DNA of 47,844 nucleotides from Desertifilum tharense IPPAS B-1220 (GCF_001746915.1 NZ_MJGC01000070.1:1-47844), one strand, 5' to 3'. Shown: positions 33,170-42,229, numbered from the stretch's first letter. Notes: generated by a model not told the origin, from the sequence alone. Numbers and translations are program-made.

Positions 33170-35047
33170 TCAGGGATGAAAATAATCATAGATTTCCTGT
33201 GCTAAATGCGGACCTATTCCGGAAACTTCGGCGAGTTGTTGGGGTGTGGCTTCGCGGATGTAGTCAATGGAGTGGAAATGCGCTAGGAGTTGCTTTTGGC
33301 GATGGAAACCCAAACCGGGAATTTCATCAAGGCGGGAACGACGCATTTTGTCGCTACGCTGCTGGCGGTGGAAAGTGACGGCGAAACGGTGTGCTTCGTC
33401 TCGCAGGCGGCGCAGCAGTTGGACTCCGGGTTGTTCGGCGTCGGTTTCTAGGGGGAAAGACTCGCCAGGGAGAAAGATTTCTTCGCGCTGTTTGGCTAAA
33501 CTGACAACGCGGACATCTTCCATTAAATTCAAGTCTTGTAAAACGGCGACGACTGAAGAGAGTTGTCCTTTTCCTCCATCAATCATAACCAGATCGGGGA
33601 ATTCTGGGTTGCCAATGCGCGGTAATTCAGGGTTTTCGGCAAATTTGCGAAAGCGGCGGCGAATGACTTCTGCGAGGCTGGCGAAGTCGTCGGAATGTCC
33701 GGCGGTGACTTCGGGGTTTTTAATCTTGTAATGGCGATAATGTTGTTTGGCGCTGACGCCATCGATGAAAACGACTTGGGAGGCGACGGCGTTCGATCCT
33801 TGAATGTGGGAAATGTCGTAGCCTTCTATCCGGTGGGGAAGTTCGCTTAAGTCGAGGAGGTTGGCTAAGTCTTGTAAGGCTTGGGTATTGCGATCGCTCG
33901 TCCGTTGCGTCCGTTCTAGTTCATAATGGGCGTTACGTTCGACCATTTCGATCAGTTCGGCTTTGAGTTGGCGCTGTGGCGTTAGTAGGGTGACTTTGCG
34001 CCCTTTGCGCTGAGTGAGGTATTCGGCTAGGATTTCCTCATCGGGGAGTTCGTGCTGTACGAGAATTTCAGTGGGAATTTCTACGGCGTCGGCGTTTTGG
34101 TAATGTTCTTCTAAGACGCGTTGTAAGATAGCGCCGGGGGTTCCGGCTTGCGCGTCGGCGAAGAAGCCTAAACGACTGACTAGTCTTCCGGCGCGAATTT
34201 GGAACAGTTGAATGCAGGCGTGTTTGTCGTCGGCAGCCAGGGCGATCGCATCTCGCGAGACGGTATCATTAGGCAGCGCGACTTTTTGATCGGCGAACAA
34301 AGAACGAATTCCGCCAATTTGATCGCGAATTCTCGCCGCTACCTCAAAGTTAAGGTTCTCTGCGGCTTGGTTCATATTCTCGTTGAGAATTTCGATCAAC
34401 TCTTCGGTTCGTCCTTGGAACACCATCGCAATTTTTTGGATGGTTTGGCGATACTCTTCAGGCGTAATTAAGCCTTGACAGACTCCCGGACAACGACCCA
34501 TGTCATAATTGAGGCAAGGCCTGTCTTTATGCAGCGGTTGCGGACGTTGGCGCAGGGGAAATAACCGCTTGGCGAGTCGCAGGGTGGTTCGCAAAGCCCC
34601 TGTATCGACAAAAGGGCCATAATATTTGTCTTTTTGATTGTTTAACAGTCGCCGACGGGTAATGAAGATGCGAGGATAGTCTTCAGACCAGGTAATGCAA
34701 ACGTAGGGATATTTCTTATCGTCTTTGAGTAAGACGTTGAAATAGGGTTGATGCTGCTTGACTAAATTCGCTTCTAGTGCTAAGGCTTCAGCTTCAGTAT
34801 CGGTGACAATAAATTCAATTTCCGCGACTTGGCGCACCATCATCTGAATGCGATCGCTCAGTCTGTTAGAATCGCGAAAATAGGAACGCACGCGCGATCG
34901 CAATCTTTTAGACTTACCAATATAGAGAATGCGATCGCTCTCATCCCGCATCAAGTATACTCCCGGTTCTGGGGGAATCTCTTTGAGGCGTTTCTCTAGG
35001 CGATCGCGATCTTTAACCAGTTGCAGGGTTTTGGTAACAGGGTTCAC
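33170..35047 (-). CDS. uvrC: Excinuclease ABC subunit C (UvrC)
   Basis: Makes the two incisions around bulky DNA lesions in UvrABC nucleotide excision repair. The 625-residue protein has an N-terminal GIY-YIG nuclease (about 20-100, GVYLM...LYIGKSKRLR), a four-cysteine region (CLNYDMGRCPGVC), a UVR helix (about 205-240), the RNase H-like second nuclease (about 390-545, YDISHIQGSNAVAS and DLVMIDGGKGQL) and tandem helix-hairpin-helix motifs at the end (IPGLGFHRQKQLL, VSGIGPHLAQEIYDYF). Start is GTG at 35047. uvrA and uvrB are not in the window. Confidence 0.97.
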   Translation of the reverse strand: MNPVTKTLQLVKDRDRLEKRLKEIPPEPGVYLMRDESDRILYIGKSKRLRSRVRSYFRDSNRLSDRIQMMVRQVAEIEFIVTDTEAEALALEANLVKQHQPYFNVLLKDDKKYPYVCITWSEDYPRIFITRRRLLNNQKDKYYGPFVDTGALRTTLRLAKRLFPLRQRPQPLHKDRPCLNYDMGRCPGVCQGLITPEEYRQTIQKIAMVFQGRTEELIEILNENMNQAAENLNFEVAARIRDQIGGIRSLFADQKVALPNDTVSRDAIALAADDKHACIQLFQIRAGRLVSRLGFFADAQAGTPGAILQRVLEEHYQNADAVEIPTEILVQHELPDEEILAEYLTQRKGRKVTLLTPQRQLKAELIEMVERNAHYELERTQRTSDRNTQALQDLANLLDLSELPHRIEGYDISHIQGSNAVASQVVFIDGVSAKQHYRHYKIKNPEVTAGHSDDFASLAEVIRRRFRKFAENPELPRIGNPEFPDLVMIDGGKGQLSSVVAVLQDLNLMEDVRVVSLAKQREEIFLPGESFPLETDAEQPGVQLLRRLRDEAHRFAVTFHRQQRSDKMRRSRLDEIPGLGFHRQKQLLAHFHSIDYIREATPQQLAEVSGIGPHLAQEIYDYFHP

Positions 35048-35185
35048 AGTTTTTCTGCATCATTCCTCTCTTACCATGATAAACAGTTCGATGAGGATTT
35101 GAGCATTGAATTCATCCGCAATAGGGACGGTTAACCGCACTTATTGAAAAGCCTTTTTCATTGAATTCAATAGAACGGTTTTGAT

Positions 35186-36007
35186 ATGCCAAAAGACTTA
35201 ATTTTTGAACATTTAAGCCCCGGTGTAGGAATTGGATCTGCCGTCCCTCAAAACTGGCTATCCATTCGTCATTTTCCGATAATCGTCTTTGTCGGAATGA
35301 CTGGCGTTGGCAAAAGTACCCTAACTCGTGCCTTAAGCGAAAACGGTCTAGATTTTACCCTTTTACCCAACCGCCGAGCCTTAACCGAACGCTTAATTCT
35401 TGAGCCAATGTTGAAAAAAGAGGGAAAAATCGCCTATCCCCATTGTCGGATTCAACGCCTCAAGTATACGCGCCTTTATCGAGAAGCATTTCCCGGCGGA
35501 ATGGGTCATATTTTATCCTCATTATCCCTCAATCCCCAGGTCGTTAAATCGCTTTTGGTATTTGATAGTTTGCGTGGAGAAAATGAAGTCCGCTATGCAG
35601 CCAAAGCGTTAAACAAAGCCCAATTTATCTTTTTAACAGCACCGAACCTAGTCCGCCTGCAAAGGCTGCTCGGTCGCCGCGATCCGTTTGATAAAATTGG
35701 GCAAGCCGCATCGCCAGTGACAGAAGACCTCACCAGCTTTGCGAGTTTAGGGCTACCAGAAGCAGCGGCTTATTTTACCCCCCAAGAAGAGACAGAATTA
35801 TTCAACGGAGTGAAAACGCAAGCCATTAGCAGCACTGACTTGCGGGATAAGCTGAAAATCTTTTTAGAAGAGAGTCGCCACTATCAATCCCTCGATCGCC
35901 CATCCCTATTAGCAGCGTTGGGTATTGGCGATCGCGCTCTCATTATTGATACCACCCTCCCGGCGCATCAGTCAGCCCAGACGATCCTCGCTCAACTCCC
36001 CCGTTAA
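35186..36007 (+). CDS. P-loop NTPase, adenylate-kinase-like, function unknown
   Basis: A 273-residue soluble protein with Walker A GMTGVGKST at about residues 37-45, LLVFDSLRG as Walker B-like block and LTAPNLVRLQRLLGRRDPFD, a nucleoside-kinase-like lid style. The middle LMLKKEGKIAYPHCRIQRLKYTRLYREAFPGGMG-type region is not one I know. It may be a small-molecule kinase or regulatory ATPase. It starts in a divergent arrangement with uvrC and precedes the peptidase by 30 bases, so it may share a transcript with it. Confidence 0.75.
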   Translation: MPKDLIFEHLSPGVGIGSAVPQNWLSIRHFPIIVFVGMTGVGKSTLTRALSENGLDFTLLPNRRALTERLILEPMLKKEGKIAYPHCRIQRLKYTRLYREAFPGGMGHILSSLSLNPQVVKSLLVFDSLRGENEVRYAAKALNKAQFIFLTAPNLVRLQRLLGRRDPFDKIGQAASPVTEDLTSFASLGLPEAAAYFTPQEETELFNGVKTQAISSTDLRDKLKIFLEESRHYQSLDRPSLLAALGIGDRALIIDTTLPAHQSAQTILAQLPR

Positions 36008-36037
36008 CATAAAAAGAGAATAACAAAGGAGTTCAAC

Positions 36038-37831
36038 TTGGTACACTCGCCTCTAAAACTCGATACCCCCCAAGAATGGGACTTATCCGATCTGTATACT
36101 GATTTTGACGATCCGCGACTGGTAGAAGATCTGGACAGCCTGCAACAAACCGCCAACCAGTTTAGACAGCAGTATCAAGGCAAAGTCAAACAACTGACCC
36201 CAGAGCAAATTGTCACTTGCTTGCAAGACTTAGAGCAAATTTATCAAAAATCGGGATATCTTTACGCCTATCCCTCTCTCGTCTTTGCGGCGGACACTCG
36301 CAACACCGAAGCCAAGCAATTTCTCGATAAAGTGATGGAAGCCTTAACGGGCGTTGATAACCAGTTACTCTTTTTTGACCTAGAACTCAAAAGCCTAGAC
36401 AGCGAAGCGTTTAGCCAACTGCAAGCCTCACCCGCCTTAAAGAACTATCAGCATCATCTCATCCGAATTGCCGAACTGCGTCCCTACAAACTTTCAGAAG
36501 AAGTCGAACAAACCCGCAACCGGGATAGTTTAACCGGCCGCCAAGCCTTTATTCAACTGCGATCGGTTCACCTCGGCGAACAAGAATATCCCGATGTCAC
36601 CACCCCAGAAGGTAAAACCGCCAATACCGAAGCCGAACTCAGCGCCCTTTTGTATCATCCCCAAGAGGAAGTCCGCCATAACGCCTACAGTGCAGTCCGG
36701 ACGGTCATCAAGGAGCATAACTTGTTGTATGGGTATATTCTCAATGCGATCGCCCAAGATCACAAAATTGAGAACCAGATGCGAGGCTATCCCTCAACCT
36801 TGCAAAAGCAACTGATAGAAGATCAAGTCTCGGAACCCGTATTTACTGCGATCATGGAGGGTACCGCCTCCCGTTTTGACCTCTTCCAGCGCTACTATCA
36901 ACTGAAAAGTCAAGAAATCGGGCAAAAAATCCGCATCTGCGATCTTTACGCCCCTTGGACAACCCAAGCCACCCCGCCCCTATCCTATCAATCCGGGGTA
37001 GAACTGCTGCTAGCGGCCCTAGAGAAATTTGATATTAATTATGCCCGACGGGCTGAAGAATTCTTTCTCAAAAGTTGGATTGATGCTAAAGTTCGTCCGG
37101 GGAAACGGGGGGGCGCATTTTGTGCCTACAGTCATGGCAAGCATAGCTATTTGCTGCTGTCCTATACTGAAGACTATAACTCCGTCTTCACCCTCGCCCA
37201 TGAAATGGGTCATGCCTTACACTTTGCTTGGATTGACGAAACGCAAAGTTACCTCAACAGCAACCCGCCAATGGTACTGGCCGAAATTGCCTCCACTTTC
37301 AACGAGTTGCTGTTACTTGATTCCCTCTTAGAATCTGCTGCTGATGAAACCATCCGCAAATCTTTACTTACCCGCCAGTTAGAGGATCAGCTTAACCTGC
37401 TGTTCCGCCAAAGTACCATCAGCCGCCTCGAATTAGCTGTCCATCAACGCGCCAGCGAAGGCAGTTTCGATCATCTTTTTATCAACGAAAAATGGATGGA
37501 ACTCTACCAACTCCTCTGCGGAGATAGCGTTGAGTTGTTAGCGGATCATCAATACGACTGGGCGAGAATTGGGCATATTTTCTTTAAACCCTTCTATTGC
37601 TACCAGTACACCGCCTCCAATATTGTCAGTTTGGCATGTTACCAGAAATATCGCCAAGTCGGGAAAGCTTTTATCCCCGGTTATCTGGAACTTCTCGCCT
37701 CTGGAGGTAGCCAAGATCAAGTGCAAGCCTTGCGGCAATATGTCGATGTCGATCTAGAAGATCCTGCCACAATTCGCGGTGCCCTGGACTATGTGGAGGG
37801 ATTAATTAGCCAACTCGAAACGCTGATTTAA
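36038..37831 (+). CDS. M3 family oligoendopeptidase (PepF-like)
   Basis: A cytosolic zinc metallopeptidase that trims short peptides. The 597-residue protein is the normal PepF length and has the zinc site H388-E389-x2-H392 in LAHEMGHALHF, with a third ligand Glu in LAEIASTFNE. The N-terminal helical domain (about 1-200) matches M3B oligoendopeptidases (WDLSDLYTDFDDP). The start is a TTG at 36038, supported by AGGAG six bases upstream; there is no nearby ATG in frame. It follows the P-loop protein gene by 30 bases. Confidence 0.93.
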   Translation: MVHSPLKLDTPQEWDLSDLYTDFDDPRLVEDLDSLQQTANQFRQQYQGKVKQLTPEQIVTCLQDLEQIYQKSGYLYAYPSLVFAADTRNTEAKQFLDKVMEALTGVDNQLLFFDLELKSLDSEAFSQLQASPALKNYQHHLIRIAELRPYKLSEEVEQTRNRDSLTGRQAFIQLRSVHLGEQEYPDVTTPEGKTANTEAELSALLYHPQEEVRHNAYSAVRTVIKEHNLLYGYILNAIAQDHKIENQMRGYPSTLQKQLIEDQVSEPVFTAIMEGTASRFDLFQRYYQLKSQEIGQKIRICDLYAPWTTQATPPLSYQSGVELLLAALEKFDINYARRAEEFFLKSWIDAKVRPGKRGGAFCAYSHGKHSYLLLSYTEDYNSVFTLAHEMGHALHFAWIDETQSYLNSNPPMVLAEIASTFNELLLLDSLLESAADETIRKSLLTRQLEDQLNLLFRQSTISRLELAVHQRASEGSFDHLFINEKWMELYQLLCGDSVELLADHQYDWARIGHIFFKPFYCYQYTASNIVSLACYQKYRQVGKAFIPGYLELLASGGSQDQVQALRQYVDVDLEDPATIRGALDYVEGLISQLETLI

Positions 37832-37852
37832 CGTTCTTGACAAGGCGACCGT

Positions 37853-37932
37853 TGTAGGTTGAGTTAGCATTAGCGTAACCCAACAGCAGCCAGGGTTGTG
37901 TTGGGTTTCATACCTTAACCCAACCTACGCGC
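37853..37932. repeat. MITE-like imperfect palindrome
   Basis: A GTAGGTTGAGTTA...TTAACCCAACCTAC element of about 75 bases has near-matching inverted ends and an internal AACCCAACA/TGTTGGGTT pair. This sequence style is a common dispersed spacer palindrome of cyanobacteria. It may also act as a terminator after the peptidase gene. Confidence 0.7.
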
Positions 37933-38016
37933 CTTTTGTCAGTCAACCGGATCTGCCACAAATGGGTCTTGATGTCTAACCCCTCTTCTCTTGGAGAAAA
38001 TTCGGCTTTTTTAAGT

Positions 38017-39279
38017 TCAGCAATGCAGCCCTTGATGTTGTAATTTCTGTTCAATTTTCTGCATATGTTCTAGACTTTCTCCCGATACGATGCCGTAAAT
38101 ATCGGTATAGATTTTTCCGTATTTCACCTTTTCTAAGGCAGAGAGAATAATCAAATCTTTGCGATCTAATTCAGCCTTGAAGGTTGTCAAAATCGAGTCT
38201 AAGGTGCCTTCCATTCGGTAATCGCTTGAATACTTGGCGACTTCTTTTCCTAATTTTAATAAGCTGTGGCGCTGCAAGCAGAGGGGGGTTGAACCATTGA
38301 CTCGAAAATTGGCATCAATCATATAGAGTTGTCCGTCTCGATCTTCAAGCACATCAAAGCCGATGACGCCAAAATATCCCTGTTGATGCGCGTATTGACC
38401 TAGGGTGGCAATCATTTCAAAGAATTTGCTCATGCCCATTTCTCGGTAGCGAATTAAGCCACCTAGGTAGTTGCCTTCTGGGGTAACGAGTTGGCTGGTT
38501 GTGCCGATGAGGGTGATTCCTCCGGCTTTGTTGAGATAGAATTGGACGCAATAATTTTGGACGATGTGCTTAATAAATTCAGAGACAATAATGGTATCGA
38601 GTAAGTGAATATGGCGATATTTTTTGATTTCTTCAAAGCAATAATTGAGTTCGCTAGGATTGTTGATAATATAGGTACCTTCCCCTGAAAGTCCGTGGGA
38701 GGTTTTAATTAGATAGGGAAATTGTTCGGGGAGGGGAATTTCGGTTAGCGCGGTTTCGTGAAGATTGTAAGTTGAGTATTGAGGACATTGCACGCCCGCA
38801 TCGGCGAGGGTGGTTTTACTCAGCAAGCGATAGTGAATATCGGGGTTAACGGCGTGTTTTTGGGGTTTAAGATGGTCGAAGGGAAAGAGGGTAATAACTT
38901 GAAGATCGCTCCCAGAAAGGTCATCTAGATAGGTGGCACAGTCTAGGATCAGGCTGTTGTTCTCCTCGAAGTCTAAGTGCGATCGCCAATAGTCAACAAG
39001 CAATCGGGGAGGCTCAATAATCGTTACCCCAGGAAGCTGATTGCCCAATACGGCTAAGTTTTTCCAAGGTTCTTTTTGGCAAATCTTATCAAAGGATGTT
39101 TTAGTCGCTTCGCTACTGCCATCTTGAATAAAGTATTTTTGCGTATTGGGGTAGGCCGCCCATTTAGCTGTAGCGGGATAATTGAGGATAAAGCAATAGC
39201 GATCGCCCCTAATATCTTGAGCAAACAGATCGGATAAAGAACTTCCTTGAAACTCACTGAAACGATCGGGTAAGTCCAT
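38017..39279 (-). CDS. ATP-grasp domain protein, unknown substrate
   Basis: A 420-residue soluble protein with the ATP-grasp ligase fold: the glycine-rich nucleotide loop KTSHGLSGEGTY (about residue 195-206), VSEFIKH, and the metal/phosphate motif DVLEDRDGQLYMIDANFRVNGS near 305-325. The N-terminal 130 residues form a Rossmann-like pre-domain. ATP-grasp enzymes join a carboxylate to an amine or thiol through an acyl-phosphate; the substrate here is unknown. It stands alone on its strand; the upstream spacer may hold remains of a carboxylate-amine ligase gene, often found with ATP-grasp genes. Confidence 0.8.
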   Translation of the reverse strand: MDLPDRFSEFQGSSLSDLFAQDIRGDRYCFILNYPATAKWAAYPNTQKYFIQDGSSEATKTSFDKICQKEPWKNLAVLGNQLPGVTIIEPPRLLVDYWRSHLDFEENNSLILDCATYLDDLSGSDLQVITLFPFDHLKPQKHAVNPDIHYRLLSKTTLADAGVQCPQYSTYNLHETALTEIPLPEQFPYLIKTSHGLSGEGTYIINNPSELNYCFEEIKKYRHIHLLDTIIVSEFIKHIVQNYCVQFYLNKAGGITLIGTTSQLVTPEGNYLGGLIRYREMGMSKFFEMIATLGQYAHQQGYFGVIGFDVLEDRDGQLYMIDANFRVNGSTPLCLQRHSLLKLGKEVAKYSSDYRMEGTLDSILTTFKAELDRKDLIILSALEKVKYGKIYTDIYGIVSGESLEHMQKIEQKLQHQGLHC

Positions 39280-39673
39280 AGCGCTTTTTTATTTTTAGTC
39301 TAGTCAATGCAGTCAGCGCCTCGATCCTCTTGAGAAGTAGGCTTTAAGAAAGATTTTGAGATTAGAACGGCTGCTTTGAGCGATCGCCCCTACAGGGTTC
39401 CACAACTTCTAGAGAAAGCGCCCTGTCTCGGACAATAAAATCGACCACGGCCTCTAAAGACCCAGTTTGCTGATAGACTGCGCGTTGTTGGGTGGCGCTG
39501 GTTCCCTGTTGCAAAATGGCTTGGGCGATCGCTATCTATCTTTAGATGTGGATATTTCTAACTTAGGGTGAAGACAGGCTGATTTGGGAGAGCGATCTAC
39601 CGTAAAGATGGATGCACCTTGCTCGCCAAACCCCCAAGATCGAAGGTGATGATATAACCCAGAATATTAAACG
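39280..39673. other. Spacer between ATP-grasp and diiron protein genes
   Basis: No intact gene. The middle 174 bases hold a minus-strand open fragment with ligase-like sequence (listed separately); the rest shows HIP1 octamers and AT-rich promoter-like DNA for the two divergent genes, with no firm motif. Confidence 0.5.
39362..39535 (-). pseudogene. Possible remnant of a glutamate-cysteine ligase-family (GCS2/YbdK) gene
   Basis: A start-less 57-codon open stretch on the minus strand reads AQAILQQGTSATQQRAVY followed by QQTGSLEAVVDFIV. This resembles, from memory, the C-terminal helices of the GCS2/YbdK carboxylate-amine ligase family, where a GTGAxxQR(A/a)-like block is followed by a SLxxVVDxLV pattern. 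It is closed by stops at both ends. A TAG at 39536-39538 cuts it from any N-terminal part, and no other piece is visible. It may be a decayed gene end. Confidence 0.3.
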
Positions 39674-40777
39674 ATGCAAGGTAAGCTAATTCCCTTCCCC
39701 AATAGGAAGTCTCAACAGAAGAATCAACCGTTACCGCCCGCGATCGATTACGATCGCGCCGAGCAGGAGTTTATTGATTTACTAGAGACAGACGATCTCG
39801 ATAATAAACTGATCGCTCACTTGGTTAGCGGGAATGAGTTTGAAAGGGCGCTGTCTACCGCCCTAGATGCTGCTTATGGTAAAGACTCTAGAGAGGAAAG
39901 CGCTCGCCGTTTTCTCCAACGCGTTTTATATCGCATTAATCGCTTAAAGCTGTTTTGGTACGATGATTTACAACGCTATACCAACGAGCGATCGCTCTAT
40001 TTAACCACGATCCGCGATCGCATTGAGCGGGCTTGGCAGCAGTGGGAAATGGCTCAACTCAACCGGGAGTCTTATCAAGGCATTAATTATCAACAGGCTA
40101 TCCGCGATCGTACTTCTGCTGATGTCGATCCGCCGGCTTCTGAAAATAACCTGTATTTTCGCGATCGCGTCACGGAGGCGGGGTATCGTCGCCTAGTGGC
40201 GATCGCCTCTTTAGATGGTTTAGTAGAAGCCAGCCAACTGTCTCGCACGCTTGGAGGTGTCGCCAATGAAGTCCATTCCGTACTCACCCGACTCTTAGTT
40301 GAAGAATACGGTGCAGGCCGCCTCGGCCGCAAGCATTCCTCTTACTTTACAAAAATGCTAGAAGAGTTGGGAATGGATACCGCACCGGAAGCCTATTTCG
40401 ATCTCGTTCCCTGGCAAGTTCTGGCCATTATTAATCATAGTTTTTTGATGACCGAACGCAAGCGCTATTTTCTCCGCTATATTGGAGGCTTGCTGTACGG
40501 AGAATTAACGGTTCCGGCAGCTTTTCGCTATTACAAAGCCGCTGGCGAACGACTCGGACTTTCCGAGGAAGGGATGAGCTATTGGACGCTGCATATTAAA
40601 GTGGATGAATTACACGGTCGCTGGATGATTGAAGATGTAGCTTTACCGTTAATCGATTTATATCCTGAAGATGCGTGGGAAATTGTCTTAGGATACGATC
40701 AACAACGACTCATGAGCGATCGCGCAGCGGAAGCCATTACCCAGTCTGTACGGGAAGCCGAGCAAGTTTCTCACTAA
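39674..40777 (+). CDS. Heme-oxygenase-like diiron oxidase/oxygenase family protein
   Basis: A 367-residue protein whose C-terminal 180 residues fit the iron-containing redox enzyme family with a heme-oxygenase-like fold (HDO). Candidate ligands are E210/E211 in LLVEEYGAG, H221 in RKHSSYF, E277 in LYGELTVP, and H307, D311, H314 in LHIKVDELHG, the expected E-H-E-H-D-H pattern. HDO proteins do oxygen chemistry on diverse small molecules, for example cleavage of fatty acids or p-aminobenzoate formation; the substrate here is not known. The N-terminal half is helical with a basic, charged character. Start ATG at 39674. The MTase gene is convergent, separated by a strong hairpin. Confidence 0.65.
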   Translation: MQGKLIPFPNRKSQQKNQPLPPAIDYDRAEQEFIDLLETDDLDNKLIAHLVSGNEFERALSTALDAAYGKDSREESARRFLQRVLYRINRLKLFWYDDLQRYTNERSLYLTTIRDRIERAWQQWEMAQLNRESYQGINYQQAIRDRTSADVDPPASENNLYFRDRVTEAGYRRLVAIASLDGLVEASQLSRTLGGVANEVHSVLTRLLVEEYGAGRLGRKHSSYFTKMLEELGMDTAPEAYFDLVPWQVLAIINHSFLMTERKRYFLRYIGGLLYGELTVPAAFRYYKAAGERLGLSEEGMSYWTLHIKVDELHGRWMIEDVALPLIDLYPEDAWEIVLGYDQQRLMSDRAAEAITQSVREAEQVSH

Positions 40778-40832
40778 ACAAGTACAGTGCGAGTCACTGT
40801 TACCATCAGGGCATATTTGCAATCTAACGAAC

Positions 40833-40864
40833 AGATCCCTAACCTCTCTAGAAGTTAGGGATCT
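40833..40864. terminator. Hairpin between convergent genes
   Basis: A perfect 11-bp stem, AGATCCCTAAC (40833-40843) with GTTAGGGATCT (40854-40864), surrounds a 10-base loop. It lies between the converging stop codons of the diiron protein and methyltransferase genes. No U tract on either side, so a bidirectional terminator or 3' end protector is plausible. Confidence 0.5.
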
Positions 40865-40879
40865 CAAACAATGCAGTTT

Positions 40880-41596
40880 TTACAAACAAGTCATCAACTT
40901 AAGTAACTCGTCAGATAAATTATCGACTTCAGCAGATTTGCGACTAAATAAAACGCCAGCTAACAGATAAAGATTTTGAGAGTAAAAGGCGCGTTTTTCT
41001 CGGCGTAAGGCTTGAATTCTGTCTTTGACTTTGGGTTCTGAGCTATAGTACCCAAAGGGCATCGGCGAAACCGTAAAGTCAGAAACGCAGTAGTCATTAG
41101 CAAGAGCGTAGCGAATTAATCCCTCTGGGTTAGAATAGCTAGCAACTAACACTAAAACGTTTTGATAGTCAAGAGACAATAGCTGTTTTGTGACGGTAAT
41201 TCCATCAATACCACCATGTAAAAAGGGCTGATAAATCTTATTGTCTTCTGCTGGGAGATAAGGAGGATTAGAGACTAAATAAGTTGCGTAAGGTCTTGGA
41301 GAATTAAACAAAGATCGGTTATGAATAATATAGCGATCGCTCAGTTTATTTTCTTTGATTTTTGACTTAGCAACTTGACAAGCTAAACGGTTAACTTCAA
41401 AGCCTTGAACCGTTCCTTCAAACTCAGTCCTTAACAACGATTGAATAACAGGACTTCCATCCCCCGAACCAAACTCTACAACAGATTCAGCATCTAAACA
41501 CTTTCGGAAAACCAACGATTCTAGACAGTAGGAATAGAAGCTCGATTCTTCTGGACAAAAGAAGACATCTTTTAGCGGCTGAGAAGAAGTTAACAT
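40880..41596 (-). CDS. Class I SAM-dependent methyltransferase with NPPY motif
   Basis: A 238-residue methyltransferase with SAM motif I VVEFGSGDGSP (about 39-49), the acidic motif II in QGFEVNR, and the catalytic NPPY at about 107-111 (VSNPPYLP), which marks N-methyltransferases of HemK/PrmC or DNA/RNA adenine type. No target-recognition domain is evident, so DNA methylation is unlikely. The substrate could be a protein Gln or a small molecule. Neighbours are a diiron protein (opposite strand) and a small conserved protein upstream. Confidence 0.85.
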   Translation of the reverse strand: MLTSSQPLKDVFFCPEESSFYSYCLESLVFRKCLDAESVVEFGSGDGSPVIQSLLRTEFEGTVQGFEVNRLACQVAKSKIKENKLSDRYIIHNRSLFNSPRPYATYLVSNPPYLPAEDNKIYQPFLHGGIDGITVTKQLLSLDYQNVLVLVASYSNPEGLIRYALANDYCVSDFTVSPMPFGYYSSEPKVKDRIQALRREKRAFYSQNLYLLAGVLFSRKSAEVDNLSDELLKLMTCL

Positions 41597-41813
41597 AGAC
41601 AGTTAAGAAAAGGGACTAGCCTTAGTTAAGCTATCCATTTACCGATTAACAACTATCTTGAGTTCTATCTCTTATTGTCTATTTCTTTAGATAGTTTTCA
41701 CGAAGGTAAAGTCACTAGAGCTTTAATCTCATCCATCAGGAGTGCGATTAATAATAGATGCCCTTCTTTTAGCTGTTCGCCTAATTTCGTTAAAATCATA
41801 ACACTTAAAGTTT

Positions 41814-41852
41814 ACTGAGCGAATCAAGAAGTAGAATTTTGACTCGCTCAGT
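41814..41852 (-). terminator. Hairpin after the 82-residue protein gene
   Basis: ACTGAGCGAATCA (41814-41826) pairs with TGACTCGCTCAGT (41840-41852) in a 13-bp stem with one non-Watson-Crick position (A/C as read on the plus strand, G-U in minus-strand RNA). It is 23 bases after the small gene's stop. No strong U run is present. Confidence 0.5.
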
Positions 41853-41874
41853 TTTCAAAAGAGAGGTAGAAATG

Positions 41875-42123
41875 TTATGCTGATAAGCGATCGAAATGTT
41901 TGGAAACAGCATTTTCACTCTGACTTGGAATTAAATCCCAACCGGCTTTCATCAGTTTTTGATAAGTTGCCCAACCTTTAGAACCACCAGGAATGCGATA
42001 ATCGGGAACGCTGAGGTGAGGAAAGCTCGTATAAGGTCGCCAGGGTTGATGGTGTTGTAATCTTAGATGTAAGATTTTGTTTCCATTGCCTCCTTGAGAA
42101 GCAAGCCAGCACATTTGTCCCAT
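41875..42123 (-). CDS. Small conserved protein of unknown function (82 residues)
   Basis: An 82-residue soluble protein with no signal peptide or membrane helix. The N-terminus is Gly/Gln-rich; the core (HLSVPDYRIPGGSKGWATY, KLMKAGWDLIPS) is aromatic and looks like a folded cyanobacterial domain. The gene has an ideal ribosome-binding site, AAGGAGTT, seven bases before the ATG, and a hairpin after the stop, so it is well expressed and real. It sits between a NPPY methyltransferase and a NagB-like gene; no partner is implied by spacing. Confidence 0.75.
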   Translation of the reverse strand: MGQMCWLASQGGNGNKILHLRLQHHQPWRPYTSFPHLSVPDYRIPGGSKGWATYQKLMKAGWDLIPSQSENAVSKHFDRLSA

Positions 42124-42229
42124 GATTTGGAACTCCTTATTTTCAATTAAAAAGTAAGCTTAAACTCAAAGACGTTTGCATATTTCTCTGAACTCTAAGG
42201 TTTGAATTCTTTGAGTTACTTAGAAGTTT

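Noticed and set aside
33267..33731. 154-codon plus-strand frame opposite uvrC
   Set aside because: Antisense shadow with extreme Arg/Ser composition, explained by uvrC codon structure.
41875..42123. 82-residue protein as a ribosomally made peptide precursor
   Set aside because: The sequence looks like a folded aromatic domain without a leader-core layout or repeated core; ATP-grasp gene nearby is not enough.
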